From: an uncultured Pelagibacteraceae bacterium
GTDB lineage: Bacteria > Pseudomonadota > Alphaproteobacteria > Pelagibacterales > Pelagibacteraceae
Reading direction: 5' to 3'
Length of the DNA stretch: 64,000 bases
NCBI GenBank assembly: GCA_902616145.1
Contig: CACMRM010000001.1
Coordinates: forward strand, 97,450-161,449
Part shown: one piece after another, positions 10,554 to 21,306 of the stretch
Position numbering within the stretch: position 1 is the stretch's first letter
How the letters are laid out: every line of letters starts with the position of its first letter
Translations under genes and position numbers: made by a program
The notes under the pieces: generated by a model
Database searches by the model: none
Told to the model about the DNA's origin: nothing
Seen by the model: the letters and a program-made list of their open reading frames with translations, nothing else

Positions 10554-11048
10554 TTAATTTTTTCTTACAAATAATTCTTTTGTTATATAGATAAATATAC
10601 CAAATGTTATAAATATATCTGCAACATTAAACGTGAACCAATGAAAATTGGCATAATGTATGTCTATAAAATCTGGAACAGCGTTATAAATTAATCTATC
10701 AAAAAAATTTCCTAATGCTCCACCAATTATAATTGAGAAAACTATTTTATCGAATTTATCTGATCTAATGCCGAATAATATTAAAGCAAAAATAACACCA
10801 GCAATTATAAATGATATCAAATTGTAAAATAATAATGAATTTGAACTTAATAATCCAAAACCTATTCCTGTGTTCCACACAAGGTCAAAATTTAGGAAAT
10901 TATTAACATAGAAGACATTTTCATTAAATTTTTCAAGTATAATTATTTTTGAATATCTATCTAAAAAAAAAATAATTAATATTAAGATTATAAAGTAAAA
11001 GTTTTCTTTTTTAATTATTTTTTTTTTTATCTCTATGAGGTTAATCAA
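10554..11048 (-). CDS. lspA: Prolipoprotein signal peptidase II
   Basis: DRYSK, GGALGNFFDRL, DFIDIHYANFHWFTFNVADIFI. Confidence 0.93.
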   Translation of the reverse strand: MINLIEIKKKIIKKENFYFIILILIIFFLDRYSKIIILEKFNENVFYVNNFLNFDLVWNTGIGFGLLSSNSLLFYNLISFIIAGVIFALILFGIRSDKFDKIVFSIIIGGALGNFFDRLIYNAVPDFIDIHYANFHWFTFNVADIFITFGIFIYITKELFVRKN

Positions 11049-11060
11049 AATTTTAACTTT

Positions 11061-13790
11061 CTATTTTATTGGACAACTTTCTCTTTGGCATTTTTTCTCT
11101 AAAATTTTCCAACATCTTTCACATTTTTTTCCTTGGGCTTTTTTTACTTCAATTTTAATATCGTTATTAGTTGACAATTCTTTTTCTGCTTTTGAAACGA
11201 TAAAGTAATCTTCTAAATCTAGATTATCAAGAAGTACAAATTTCTCCTTGTTCAATATAAGTTTAATGTCTGCCTCTAAACTTGATCCTATTTCCTTGTT
11301 TGCCCTTTTCTCTTCAATTGCAATATTTGCATCCTGTTTAATTTTAAATAGGTTAGACCATTTTTCATAAAGCTTATCATTCTTCCAATTAGTCGGAATT
11401 TTTACAAAATTATTTTCATGAATGCTTTCAGAATTATCTTTATTCACTAAACTATAGATTTCCTCAGTAGTAAAAACTAAAATTGGAGCAAACCACTTTA
11501 ATAAGCTTTCTAATATAATGTTTAAAACAATAACGCAATTTTTTCTTTTTTTTGAATTTAAACTATCGCAGTATAGAACGTCTTTTCTTATATCAAAATA
11601 AAAGGAGGAAAGATCTAGTGTACAAAAATTTAAAAGTTCTTTGTAAAGTTTATGAAAATTATAATTTTTCAAATTTTCATTAACAGATACATCTATTAAG
11701 AATAATTTGTGTAAAATAAATTGCTCTAATTCATCAAATTCATTTTCTTTAATTTTTTCAAAGTTTTGTTTTTCAAAATTATCCTTTAAATTTCCAAGCA
11801 TAAACCTAAAGGTGTTTCTAATTTTTCTGTAAGACTCCGCATGTTGAATTAGAATATTTTTATCTATTCTTAAATCTTCAGCATAATCAGATGCTGAAGC
11901 CCATACTCTAAGTATATCTGCTCCATAATTCTTTAAAATTTCCTCTGGAGAGATAACGTTACCCATTGATTTTGACATTTTCATACCTTTACCGTCTACA
12001 ACGAACCCGTGTGAAAGAATGCTTTTAAATGGTGCTTTACCTCTAGTTCCACAAGACTCTAGTAAAGAGGAATGAAACCATCCTCTATGTTGATCAGATC
12101 CTTCTAAATACATGTCTGCAGGCCATTTCAAATCTTTTCTTTTTTCTAAAACAAAACTATGTGTTGAACCACTGTCGAACCATACTTCAACGATATCATT
12201 AAGTTTTTCGTAGTCTTTTACATTATAGTCGTCACCTAAAAATATTTTTGCATCGTCCGTGAACCAACAATCTGAGCCTTGCTTTTCATAAATAGAAGCA
12301 ATTCTATCAATAATTTTTTTATCTCTTAATGGCTCTTTTGTTTTTTTATTTATAAAAATTGGTAATGGAACGCCCCAAACTCTTTGTCTTGAAACACACC
12401 AATCTGGTCTTCCTTCAATCATTGATAAAAGCCTGTCCTTGCCTTTATTTGGATAGAAGATAGTTTCATTTATTGCTTTAACAGCTTTATCTCTCAGTTT
12501 ATTTTTTTTCATAGAGATGAACCATTGAGGTGTCGCTCTATAGATTAACGGAGCCTTAGATCGCCATGAGTGAGGATAACTATGATTAAGTTTATCATTT
12601 TTAAGTAGCTGTTTTTGTTCTTTTAGTTTGTCTATAACAATAGGGTCAGCCTTGAATACGTGTATGTTTGTAAAATAAGGTACATCTTTAGTATAAACAC
12701 CTGAGTTATCAACTGTATAAAGTGATGGTATATTATTCTTCAAACATAAATTAAAGTCGTCTGGTCCGTGGCTTGGTGCGCAATGAACAATTCCCGTTCC
12801 CTGCTCCAAATTAACAAATTGAGCATCTAACATTGGAACATCGTAGTCAAAATCCATTTTGACTAACGGATGGCTACATATTGTTCCTATAAATTCTGAA
12901 CCCTTAAAAGTCTTTAATTCTTTATAGCTTTTGATTTCACATGCTTTAGTTATTGGCTCAATTAAATTTTTTGCAACAACAATTTTCTTATCTTTAAAAT
13001 GCTCAAGATTATCAATCTCGAGTATTGCGTATTCAATATTACTATTAAAAGCTAATGCTTTATTGGCAGGTATAGTCCATGGCGTGGTCGTCCAAATTAT
13101 TATGCTTGTATCTTTAAGAAAGTCTTTATTGGTCTCTTTAACTTTAAATGCAACGTAGATCGTATTAGAAGTGTGGTCTAAATATTCTACTTCAGCATCA
13201 GCTAAAGCAGTTTTTTCAACAGTAGACCAAAGAACTGGTTTAAAACCTTGATATAAACTTTCATCTAAAAGAAATTTACCCAACTCTCTCACAATTTGTG
13301 CCTCTGCTTCGTAACTCATTGTGGAATAATAATTTTCAAAGTCTCCGACTACTCCCAATCGTTTAAATTCTTTGATATGAACATTAATCCAGCTTTTTGC
13401 GAATTCCCTACATTCTTGTCTAAAATCTTTAATGGGCACCTCATCTTTATTTTTTTTCTTTTTTTTATACTGTTCTTCAATCTTCCATTCTATTGGGAGT
13501 CCATGACAGTCCCAGCCAGGAACATAAACGGAGTCTTTGCCATTCATTTGATGAAAGCGAGTAATCATATCTTTTAAAATTTTATTCAACGCAGTACCCA
13601 TATGTATATGACCATTCGCATAAGGTGGGCCATCATGAAGTATGAATTTTTCTTTTCCCTTAGATTTTTTTCTTAACTTTTCAAAAATTTTATTTTTTTC
13701 CCATTTCTTTAAAATTTCAGGTTCTTTTAATGGTAAACTAGCCTTCATCGAGAAAGCTGTCTTGGGAAGTTGTAAAGTATCTTTCGACAT
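11061..13790 (-). CDS. ileS: Isoleucyl-tRNA synthetase
   Basis: DGPPYANGHIHMGTALNKILKD, KMSKSMGNV, C-terminal CERCW zinc motif. Confidence 0.97.
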   Translation of the reverse strand: MSKDTLQLPKTAFSMKASLPLKEPEILKKWEKNKIFEKLRKKSKGKEKFILHDGPPYANGHIHMGTALNKILKDMITRFHQMNGKDSVYVPGWDCHGLPIEWKIEEQYKKKKKNKDEVPIKDFRQECREFAKSWINVHIKEFKRLGVVGDFENYYSTMSYEAEAQIVRELGKFLLDESLYQGFKPVLWSTVEKTALADAEVEYLDHTSNTIYVAFKVKETNKDFLKDTSIIIWTTTPWTIPANKALAFNSNIEYAILEIDNLEHFKDKKIVVAKNLIEPITKACEIKSYKELKTFKGSEFIGTICSHPLVKMDFDYDVPMLDAQFVNLEQGTGIVHCAPSHGPDDFNLCLKNNIPSLYTVDNSGVYTKDVPYFTNIHVFKADPIVIDKLKEQKQLLKNDKLNHSYPHSWRSKAPLIYRATPQWFISMKKNKLRDKAVKAINETIFYPNKGKDRLLSMIEGRPDWCVSRQRVWGVPLPIFINKKTKEPLRDKKIIDRIASIYEKQGSDCWFTDDAKIFLGDDYNVKDYEKLNDIVEVWFDSGSTHSFVLEKRKDLKWPADMYLEGSDQHRGWFHSSLLESCGTRGKAPFKSILSHGFVVDGKGMKMSKSMGNVISPEEILKNYGADILRVWASASDYAEDLRIDKNILIQHAESYRKIRNTFRFMLGNLKDNFEKQNFEKIKENEFDELEQFILHKLFLIDVSVNENLKNYNFHKLYKELLNFCTLDLSSFYFDIRKDVLYCDSLNSKKRKNCVIVLNIILESLLKWFAPILVFTTEEIYSLVNKDNSESIHENNFVKIPTNWKNDKLYEKWSNLFKIKQDANIAIEEKRANKEIGSSLEADIKLILNKEKFVLLDNLDLEDYFIVSKAEKELSTNNDIKIEVKKAQGKKCERCWKILEKKCQRESCPIK

Positions 13791-14698
13791 TATTTGCTTG
13801 CCTGTTTTATATCTAGTTTTATTTGTTTTTTTAAATATTTCAAATTTCTAAATTTTTTTTCTGGTCTTAAAAATTTTTTAAAATTTATACCTATTACTTT
13901 ATTATATAAATTTTTATTAATTCCAAAGATATTTGTCTCTAATAATAATTTTTGTCCATTAAAAGTAGGTCTATAACCTACATTTGCTATACCATTTTTG
14001 TAAAAGCTATTACTTTTAACTTTAACTGCGTAAACTCCACATTTGGGGACAACGTAATCATTTAATTTTAAATTACACGTAGGAAAACCAATTTTACGTC
14101 CTCTTCTCTGCCCTTTAATTACTTTTCCAGTAACACACCAATTTCGACCTAATAATCTATTTACTTCCTCAATTTTGCCTAATCTTATTTTTTTTCTTAT
14201 AAAAGTAGATGAAATCGTTTTGTTATTTTTTTTAAATGGTTGGGTTACAATATTTTTAAAGTTATATTTTTTTTCAAATTTTTTAAGAGTTGAAATATTG
14301 CCTTGTCTTTTAAAACCAAACTTGAAATTTTCACTAACATATAAAAATTTACATTTAGTTTTTTTAAAAATTATCTTTTTTATAAACTGTTCTGGTGATT
14401 GGGATGAAAACTTTTTATTAAATTTTATTATTATTAAGAAATCCAATTTTAGTTTTTTTAGATAAAGCTTTTTCTGTTCTAAAGAATTAATTCTATGATT
14501 TTTAATTTTTTTGTTAAAAAACATTACAGGCACTGGCTCAAAAGTCATAACTCCAAAAGGTAGTTTATTTTTTTTAGCTTTTCGCTTTCCTTCATTTATA
14601 ACTTTTTGATGGCCTAAATGTAATCCATCAAAATTTCCAATTGCAATTACACCATTACAATGCTTCGGATTTAAATTTAGATTTTTGTAAATTTTCAT
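13790..14698 (-). CDS. ribF: Bifunctional riboflavin kinase/FAD synthetase
   Basis: AIGNFDGLHLGHQKVI, VIKGQRRGRKIGFPTCNL. Confidence 0.92.
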   Translation of the reverse strand: MKIYKNLNLNPKHCNGVIAIGNFDGLHLGHQKVINEGKRKAKKNKLPFGVMTFEPVPVMFFNKKIKNHRINSLEQKKLYLKKLKLDFLIIIKFNKKFSSQSPEQFIKKIIFKKTKCKFLYVSENFKFGFKRQGNISTLKKFEKKYNFKNIVTQPFKKNNKTISSTFIRKKIRLGKIEEVNRLLGRNWCVTGKVIKGQRRGRKIGFPTCNLKLNDYVVPKCGVYAVKVKSNSFYKNGIANVGYRPTFNGQKLLLETNIFGINKNLYNKVIGINFKKFLRPEKKFRNLKYLKKQIKLDIKQASK

Positions 14699-14699
14699 T

Positions 14700-15506
14700 C
14701 TACCACTTTAACTCTTTTTGAAAAAAATTTGCTTTTACATCATATTTATCTAGAAGTTTATTAAGTTCAGAAAAATTATTAATTTCTTTTCGATGAACAC
14801 CCTCTGATATAAATATACAATCAATTTTTAAATTATTAGCTCCTTTAATATCTGTTCTTAGGTTATCTCCAATGGCTAAAACTTTTTCATTAGAATCAAA
14901 ACACATATTATAAATATCCTTGTGAGGTTTACCAAAATAAATGACTTCCCCTCCGAGCTCTTCAAAAACTTGAGCTACTGAACCTGCACATAATTCTTCC
15001 ATATTTCCTCTATGAACTATCAAATCTGGATTAGTACAAATTAATTTTTTTGAGATATGTTTCAATAAAAATTTCTTATAATAATCTAGATCATCATCGT
15101 AATCATCAAATAGCCCAGTGCATAAAATGAAGTCACAACTATCTAGATCAGTTCTATTGTCTTTTACTTTTTCAAACACCGAAATATCTCTTTCTGGTCC
15201 AAGATGGAAAAATGTTTTTCCAAATTTTTTTTGATTTATTGCATGCATTGCTGCTTCGCCTGAGGTCATTACATTTTCAAGAAATTTTTTATCCATTTTC
15301 ATTTTAAGTAAAAAACTAATAACTTTAGAACTAGGCCTAGGCGCATTAGATAGAAATACAATTTTTTTTAGATTTTTTTTTAATTGTTCTACTGCCTCTA
15401 TAGCTTTTGGATTTAAAACTACACCGTTGTGCATTACGCCCCATAAATCTATAACAAAAGTGTCATAGTTTTCGAATATATCTTCTAAGTGTTTAAGTTC
15501 TTTCAA
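14700..15506 (-). CDS. HAD-family hydrolase (TIGR01459-like)
   Basis: DLWGVMHNGVVLNPKA, FLSNAPRP, GDNLRTDIKGA. Confidence 0.82.
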   Translation of the reverse strand: MKELKHLEDIFENYDTFVIDLWGVMHNGVVLNPKAIEAVEQLKKNLKKIVFLSNAPRPSSKVISFLLKMKMDKKFLENVMTSGEAAMHAINQKKFGKTFFHLGPERDISVFEKVKDNRTDLDSCDFILCTGLFDDYDDDLDYYKKFLLKHISKKLICTNPDLIVHRGNMEELCAGSVAQVFEELGGEVIYFGKPHKDIYNMCFDSNEKVLAIGDNLRTDIKGANNLKIDCIFISEGVHRKEINNFSELNKLLDKYDVKANFFQKELKW

Positions 15507-15573
15507 TGTGTTATTTCTCTCCTTTTGATACCCATAAATATAGTATTTCGTGGTTTTTTAATGATTTTTGCCT

Positions 15574-15601
15574 CTTGAAATATAGTTAAAACATACCATA
15601 T
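15574..15601 (+). promoter_or_regulatory. Putative RpoH (sigma32)-type promoter of groESL
   Basis: CTTGAAA (15574-15580), 14 nt spacer, ACCATAT (15595-15601); compare CTTGAAA-N(11-16)-CCCATnT. Confidence 0.6.
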
Positions 15602-15636
15602 CAACACTACGTAAAAATTTATAGGAGAAAATACAT

Positions 15637-15933
15637 ATGAAATTTAGACCTCTGCACGATCGTGTGCTTATTAAAGTGCTAGACAGTGAGGAAAAAACTG
15701 CTGGCGGTATTATCATACCAGACACTGCTAAGGAAAAACCACAGGAAGGTGAAGTTGTAGCTGTAGGTCCTGGAGCTAAAAATGAAAGCGGAAAAATTTC
15801 TGCAATGGACGTTAAAGTTGGAGATATAGTTCTTTTCGGAAAATGGTCTGGAACTGAAGTCAAAATTGACGGTAAAGAGTACAGCATTATGAAAGAGTCA
15901 GACATAATGGGAATTTCAAAAAGTAAAAAATAA
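15637..15933 (+). CDS. groES: Co-chaperonin GroES
   Basis: [38 protein letters not shown]. Confidence 0.97.
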   Translation: MKFRPLHDRVLIKVLDSEEKTAGGIIIPDTAKEKPQEGEVVAVGPGAKNESGKISAMDVKVGDIVLFGKWSGTEVKIDGKEYSIMKESDIMGISKSKK

Positions 15934-15942
15934 ACTTTATAG

Positions 15943-17610
<1,668 letters not shown>

Positions 17611-17616
17611 TTACAC

Positions 17617-18294
17617 CTACGCAAAAGATTTTAAAAAAGGCTGCAGTTTAGCAGCCTTTTTTTTTGCGATAAATAAGCATGCATTTGAGCTTAGTATCAA
17701 ACCATCTTTAAGAACTCTTAAATTATTATCAGCTAAAGTTTTGCCTGTAGAAGTTATATCTGTAATGATTTCGGAAGAACCTATAAATGGATAAGTTTCA
17801 GTAGCACCAAGACTGTTTATCAATTTGTATTGTGTAACCCCTTTAGAAATCAAAAAATCATTAGTTAAATTTGGATATTTAGTCGCCACTCTCAACCTAG
17901 AATTTCTTTTAGATCTAATATCAAAAGATACCTCCTCAAGATCAGCAATCGTCTGTACATCTATCCAATCATCTGGCACTGCAATAACTAAGTTGGCATT
18001 ACCAAAATCAAGTTTTCTTTGAATATTAATTTTATTCTGTAAGTTTTTATCAGACTCTTTTAATAGGTCCAACCCGGATACACCTATATCAAGAGTACCG
18101 TCTCCTAATCTTTGAATAATTTCTTTAGCGTGAAGGAATATAATCTTGATATTATTTACATTTTCAATTTTCCCAAAATAATTTCTTTCTTTTTCACTTT
18201 GCAAAATCTTGAATCCTCTATCATTAAAAAACGATATTGCTTTATCTTTTAATCGTCCTTTACTTGGTAAACCTATGGTGATTAGATCTTTCAT
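17617..18294 (-). CDS. hisG: ATP phosphoribosyltransferase, short form
   Basis: GLPSKGRLKD, GVSGLDLL, adjacent hisZ. Confidence 0.92.
   Translation of the reverse strand: MKDLITIGLPSKGRLKDKAISFFNDRGFKILQSEKERNYFGKIENVNNIKIIFLHAKEIIQRLGDGTLDIGVSGLDLLKESDKNLQNKINIQRKLDFGNANLVIAVPDDWIDVQTIADLEEVSFDIRSKRNSRLRVATKYPNLTNDFLISKGVTQYKLINSLGATETYPFIGSSEIITDITSTGKTLADNNLRVLKDGLILSSNACLFIAKKKAAKLQPFLKSFA
17633..17665 (+). terminator. Intrinsic terminator of groESL, inside the 3' end of hisG
   Basis: GGCTGC-AGTTTA-GCAGCC followed by nine T; hisG stop is at 17617. Confidence 0.85.
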
Positions 18295-19325
18295 ATATTT
18301 TTTAGATTAATTGCAGCACCAACCGCCGGAATATTTTTTTTTGCCCCTAGACTTTTTAGTAAGTCATCATAGCGACCTCCTCTAGCAATTTCCTTTTTAC
18401 CTGAGAATACTTCAAACACAATTCCAGTATAGTACTCTACGTCTCTACCAAAATTTGCGATGAAATTGATATCTTGCTTTAGTTTTTTCAAATTAAGAAT
18501 AGATTTAAAATCTTTAAATATATTTTTTTTGAGATTATTTTTTTTAGCAAAATCTAACAATCTCTCATCAAGTTCCGAGAGTTTACAGTTTATTTTTAAA
18601 AAGGATTTAATAATTTTTACAATTTTTTTTCCATCAACAAAAGACCTTGGGTCTTTAATCTTTTTATCAAATCTTTTTAATATTTCCGATATCGACCTTC
18701 CGGCAACCACTTTGTCTTGGTCTTCTTTTTTCATTTCATAAAATCTTTTTTTATCTGTATCAAATGTAACTGCATCAATATCAGTATTTTTTTCCAATCT
18801 TTTTAGAAGTTCCTCGAAATAACTTGGTCTCCAAAAATGTCTTATTAGTCTAAGCTTCCATCTTTCAGGCATATCTAGAGCATTAATTAAACTTTTAAAT
18901 AAACTAATATCTCCAACTTTGATTAAAATTTTTTTTCTCTTTATCTTTTTTGCAGAACTTAAAATTGTACTAATAATTTTAAAATCATCATGAATTTGAT
19001 TTTTTGAACCTAGAATTTCAATCCCCAATTGGTCATTGATGAAATTCGTGCCTTTACCTGATCTTCTATATGCTTGGCCGGAATAATAAATTTTTGAGGA
19101 AGTTTTTTTTTGTAAAAAACTTATACATGAAGCTACAGTTAAATCGGGTCTTAGGCACATCGTTTTTCCATCCTCTCTATCGAATGTGAGCATTGAATTT
19201 CTAAATTTTTCTCCTGACCTCTCAATAATATAATCTGAGTCTAGAAGAACGTCAGGTTCTGATAAAACAAAACCATTGTTTTTAAAATTTTTAATTATAG
19301 TTTCAGATAATTTTTTTGATTTCAT
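18291..19325 (-). CDS. hisZ: ATP phosphoribosyltransferase regulatory subunit
   Basis: HisRS-like paralog: CLRPDLTVA, ARGGRYDDLL; next to hisG. Confidence 0.85.
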   Translation of the reverse strand: MKSKKLSETIIKNFKNNGFVLSEPDVLLDSDYIIERSGEKFRNSMLTFDREDGKTMCLRPDLTVASCISFLQKKTSSKIYYSGQAYRRSGKGTNFINDQLGIEILGSKNQIHDDFKIISTILSSAKKIKRKKILIKVGDISLFKSLINALDMPERWKLRLIRHFWRPSYFEELLKRLEKNTDIDAVTFDTDKKRFYEMKKEDQDKVVAGRSISEILKRFDKKIKDPRSFVDGKKIVKIIKSFLKINCKLSELDERLLDFAKKNNLKKNIFKDFKSILNLKKLKQDINFIANFGRDVEYYTGIVFEVFSGKKEIARGGRYDDLLKSLGAKKNIPAVGAAINLKNI

Positions 19326-20637
19326 TGACTAATTCTTTTATCTTGATTGATTGTTCTTTACCGCTACTTAAATTCCTTAGTGTTGGTTTACCCAATTTTA
19401 TCTCGTCTTCACCGTATAAAATAACAGCCGGAGATTTAATTTTATTCGCGTATTCCATTTGTTTTTTTAACTTACTTTCTCCGGGATAAATTTCTGCACT
19501 GATGCCAGATTTTCTTAATATCGTTTGTACATTTATGTATTCTTTCATTGAATTTTTATCAAAAACACAGATCACGACAGGTTTTGATTGTTTTACTTTA
19601 AATTCCTTTTTCTGCATCAATGCATAAACCAATCGATCTAACCCTATTGATATACCTGTAGCGGGAGCATCAAAGTTGCCAAAATTATTTACTAAATTAT
19701 CGTATCTGCCTCCACCGCCTATGGAACCAAATTGAATAACTTGTCCTTTGATATTTTTTACGTCAAACTTTAAATTCACTTCGAAAATTACACCAGTGTA
19801 ATATTCCAAACCTCTAACAATTGATGGTTCAAATTCAAAATTAGTGAAATTATAATCTTTAAAAATTTTTAATATTTCAGCAAGATCTTCTGTTTCGGGT
19901 GACTTTTTCTTTAAAGTTTTTTCTATTACTTCTATATCCTCAAATTTTAGATTTGCACCTTTTGTGAAATCTCCAGATATATCTTTTCGACCAGTGCCTA
20001 ACAATGCTTTTACTCCATCCCAACCAAGTCTATCAATTTTGTCTAGAGCTCTTAAAGCTGTGAGTTTTTGCTGATTATCGTTTATATTAATTTTTTCAAA
20101 TAACTTCTCAGTTATTTTTCGCGATGAAATTTTTATAATATACTCTGATTTAGTCAGTCCGCAATTTTCAAGAATTTCTGAAATCATGACACATAATTCT
20201 GCATCGGCTTGTAAACTTTTTGTTCCAACAAAATCAGCATCGAATTGTAAAAATTCTCTGAATCTACCTGGACCTGGTTTTTCGTTTCTCCAAACAGTCC
20301 CGAGTTGATATCTTTTGAATGGTTTTGGAATTTCTAAGTAATTTTTTGCTACATACCTTGCCAGTGGTGCAGTAAGATCGTATCGTAGCGATAACCATTT
20401 ATTTTCATCTTTAAACGAGAAGACACCTTCATCTGGTCTTTCCTTATCTGGTAAGAATTTTCCAATACTATCTGAATACTCAAAACTTGGTGTTTCAAGA
20501 TATTGAAAACCATATTTGATCATAACTTCTTTAATATTAGAAATTATAAAATCACGTACGAGTAATTCTTTTTCTTGCCTATCCACAAACCCTAATGGAA
20601 GTTCTTTTGTAGGTTTGTTGTTTTTTTCTTTTGTCAT
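19303..20637 (-). CDS. hisS: Histidyl-tRNA synthetase (alphaproteobacterial type)
   Basis: LRYDLTAPLARYVA, WRNEKPGPGRFREFLQFDAD, GGGRYDNLV; start set at internal ATG because track start 20703 runs into the tRNA gene. Confidence 0.92.
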   Translation of the reverse strand: MTKEKNNKPTKELPLGFVDRQEKELLVRDFIISNIKEVMIKYGFQYLETPSFEYSDSIGKFLPDKERPDEGVFSFKDENKWLSLRYDLTAPLARYVAKNYLEIPKPFKRYQLGTVWRNEKPGPGRFREFLQFDADFVGTKSLQADAELCVMISEILENCGLTKSEYIIKISSRKITEKLFEKININDNQQKLTALRALDKIDRLGWDGVKALLGTGRKDISGDFTKGANLKFEDIEVIEKTLKKKSPETEDLAEILKIFKDYNFTNFEFEPSIVRGLEYYTGVIFEVNLKFDVKNIKGQVIQFGSIGGGGRYDNLVNNFGNFDAPATGISIGLDRLVYALMQKKEFKVKQSKPVVICVFDKNSMKEYINVQTILRKSGISAEIYPGESKLKKQMEYANKIKSPAVILYGEDEIKLGKPTLRNLSSGKEQSIKIKELVNEIKKII

Positions 20638-20641
20638 TTTT

Positions 20642-20718
20642 TGGTACAGCAGGGTGGATTCGAACCACCGACCCCTAGTTCCACAAACTAGTGCTCTAAC
20701 CAACTGAGCTACTGCTGC
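20642..20718 (-). tRNA. tRNA-His(GTG), CCA encoded
   Basis: GCAGCAGTAGCTCAGTTGGTTAGAGCACTAGTTTGTGGAACTAGGGGTCGGTGGTTCGAATCCACCCTGCTGTACCA folds as a cloverleaf with anticodon GTG. Confidence 0.95.
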
Positions 20719-20772
20719 ATCCTTGTTGTTTTTATCTTAATTTTTATTAAATTTATATATTTTTGATTATAA

Positions 20773-20790
20773 GCTAAGCAATAGCCTAGC
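20773..20790. other. Short stem-loop between cspA and tRNA-His
   Basis: GCTAAGC-AATA-GCCTAGC; on the minus strand 7 bp with one G-U pair. Confidence 0.4.
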
Positions 20791-20893
20791 GTGCATTCTG
20801 TGCGAATGTGATCTAATAGTTGAAATGACTTTAATTTTTATAATCATATTATCTATTTAAAAAATAATTGTGACTTTTTCAAGATGAAATTAG

Positions 20894-20937
20894 TCGGGAC
20901 AATATATATAGTATGAAAACTAAGGTTATTGTCCCGA
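20894..20937. repeat. Perfect 11-bp inverted repeat downstream of cspA
   Basis: TCGGGACAATA (20894-20904) and TATTGTCCCGA (20927-20937), 22 nt loop. Confidence 0.8.
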
Positions 20938-20962
20938 TAATCAGTGATTTTGGAAATTTAGA

Positions 20963-21175
20963 TTAAGATGTTTTCTGCAGTTTTACTGCTGAAGGACCTT
21001 TTTCTGTGCTCTCCACTTCAAACGTTAACTCATCACCCTCGTTTAAATATTTTAAACCAGCTTCTCTAACAGCAGAAGAATGGACGAACACGTCTTTTTC
21101 TTTGTCTTCTCTTTCAATGAAACCATATCCTTTAGTACCATTGAACCACTTTACTTTACCTTTTAGTGTACTCAT
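20963..21175 (-). CDS. cspA: Cold-shock protein
   Basis: [31 protein letters not shown]. Confidence 0.95.
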   Translation of the reverse strand: MSTLKGKVKWFNGTKGYGFIEREDKEKDVFVHSSAVREAGLKYLNEGDELTFEVESTEKGPSAVKLQKTS

Positions 21176-21208
21176 ATTTACTTTTTTCCTTATTATTATT
21201 AACTTTAA

Positions 21209-21223
21209 CTAACCAATGGTTAG
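21209..21223. repeat. Palindrome CTAACCAATGGTTAG upstream of cspA
   Basis: Perfect 7-bp arms with 1 nt centre. Confidence 0.7.
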
Positions 21224-21306
21224 TCTTGAACTCCTTAAATAGATTTGCTTCATGAAAGTCAATAGAAGAAAAATAAAATTTGACACAGTGTTTTTTTGCA
21301 ACAATA

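Noticed and set aside
15558-15905. Minus-strand ORF over groES
   Set aside because: Antisense of groES; no independent coding evidence.
20638-20703. N-terminal extension of hisS in the ORF track
   Set aside because: Runs into the tRNA-His gene; the internal ATG at 20637 fits HisRS.
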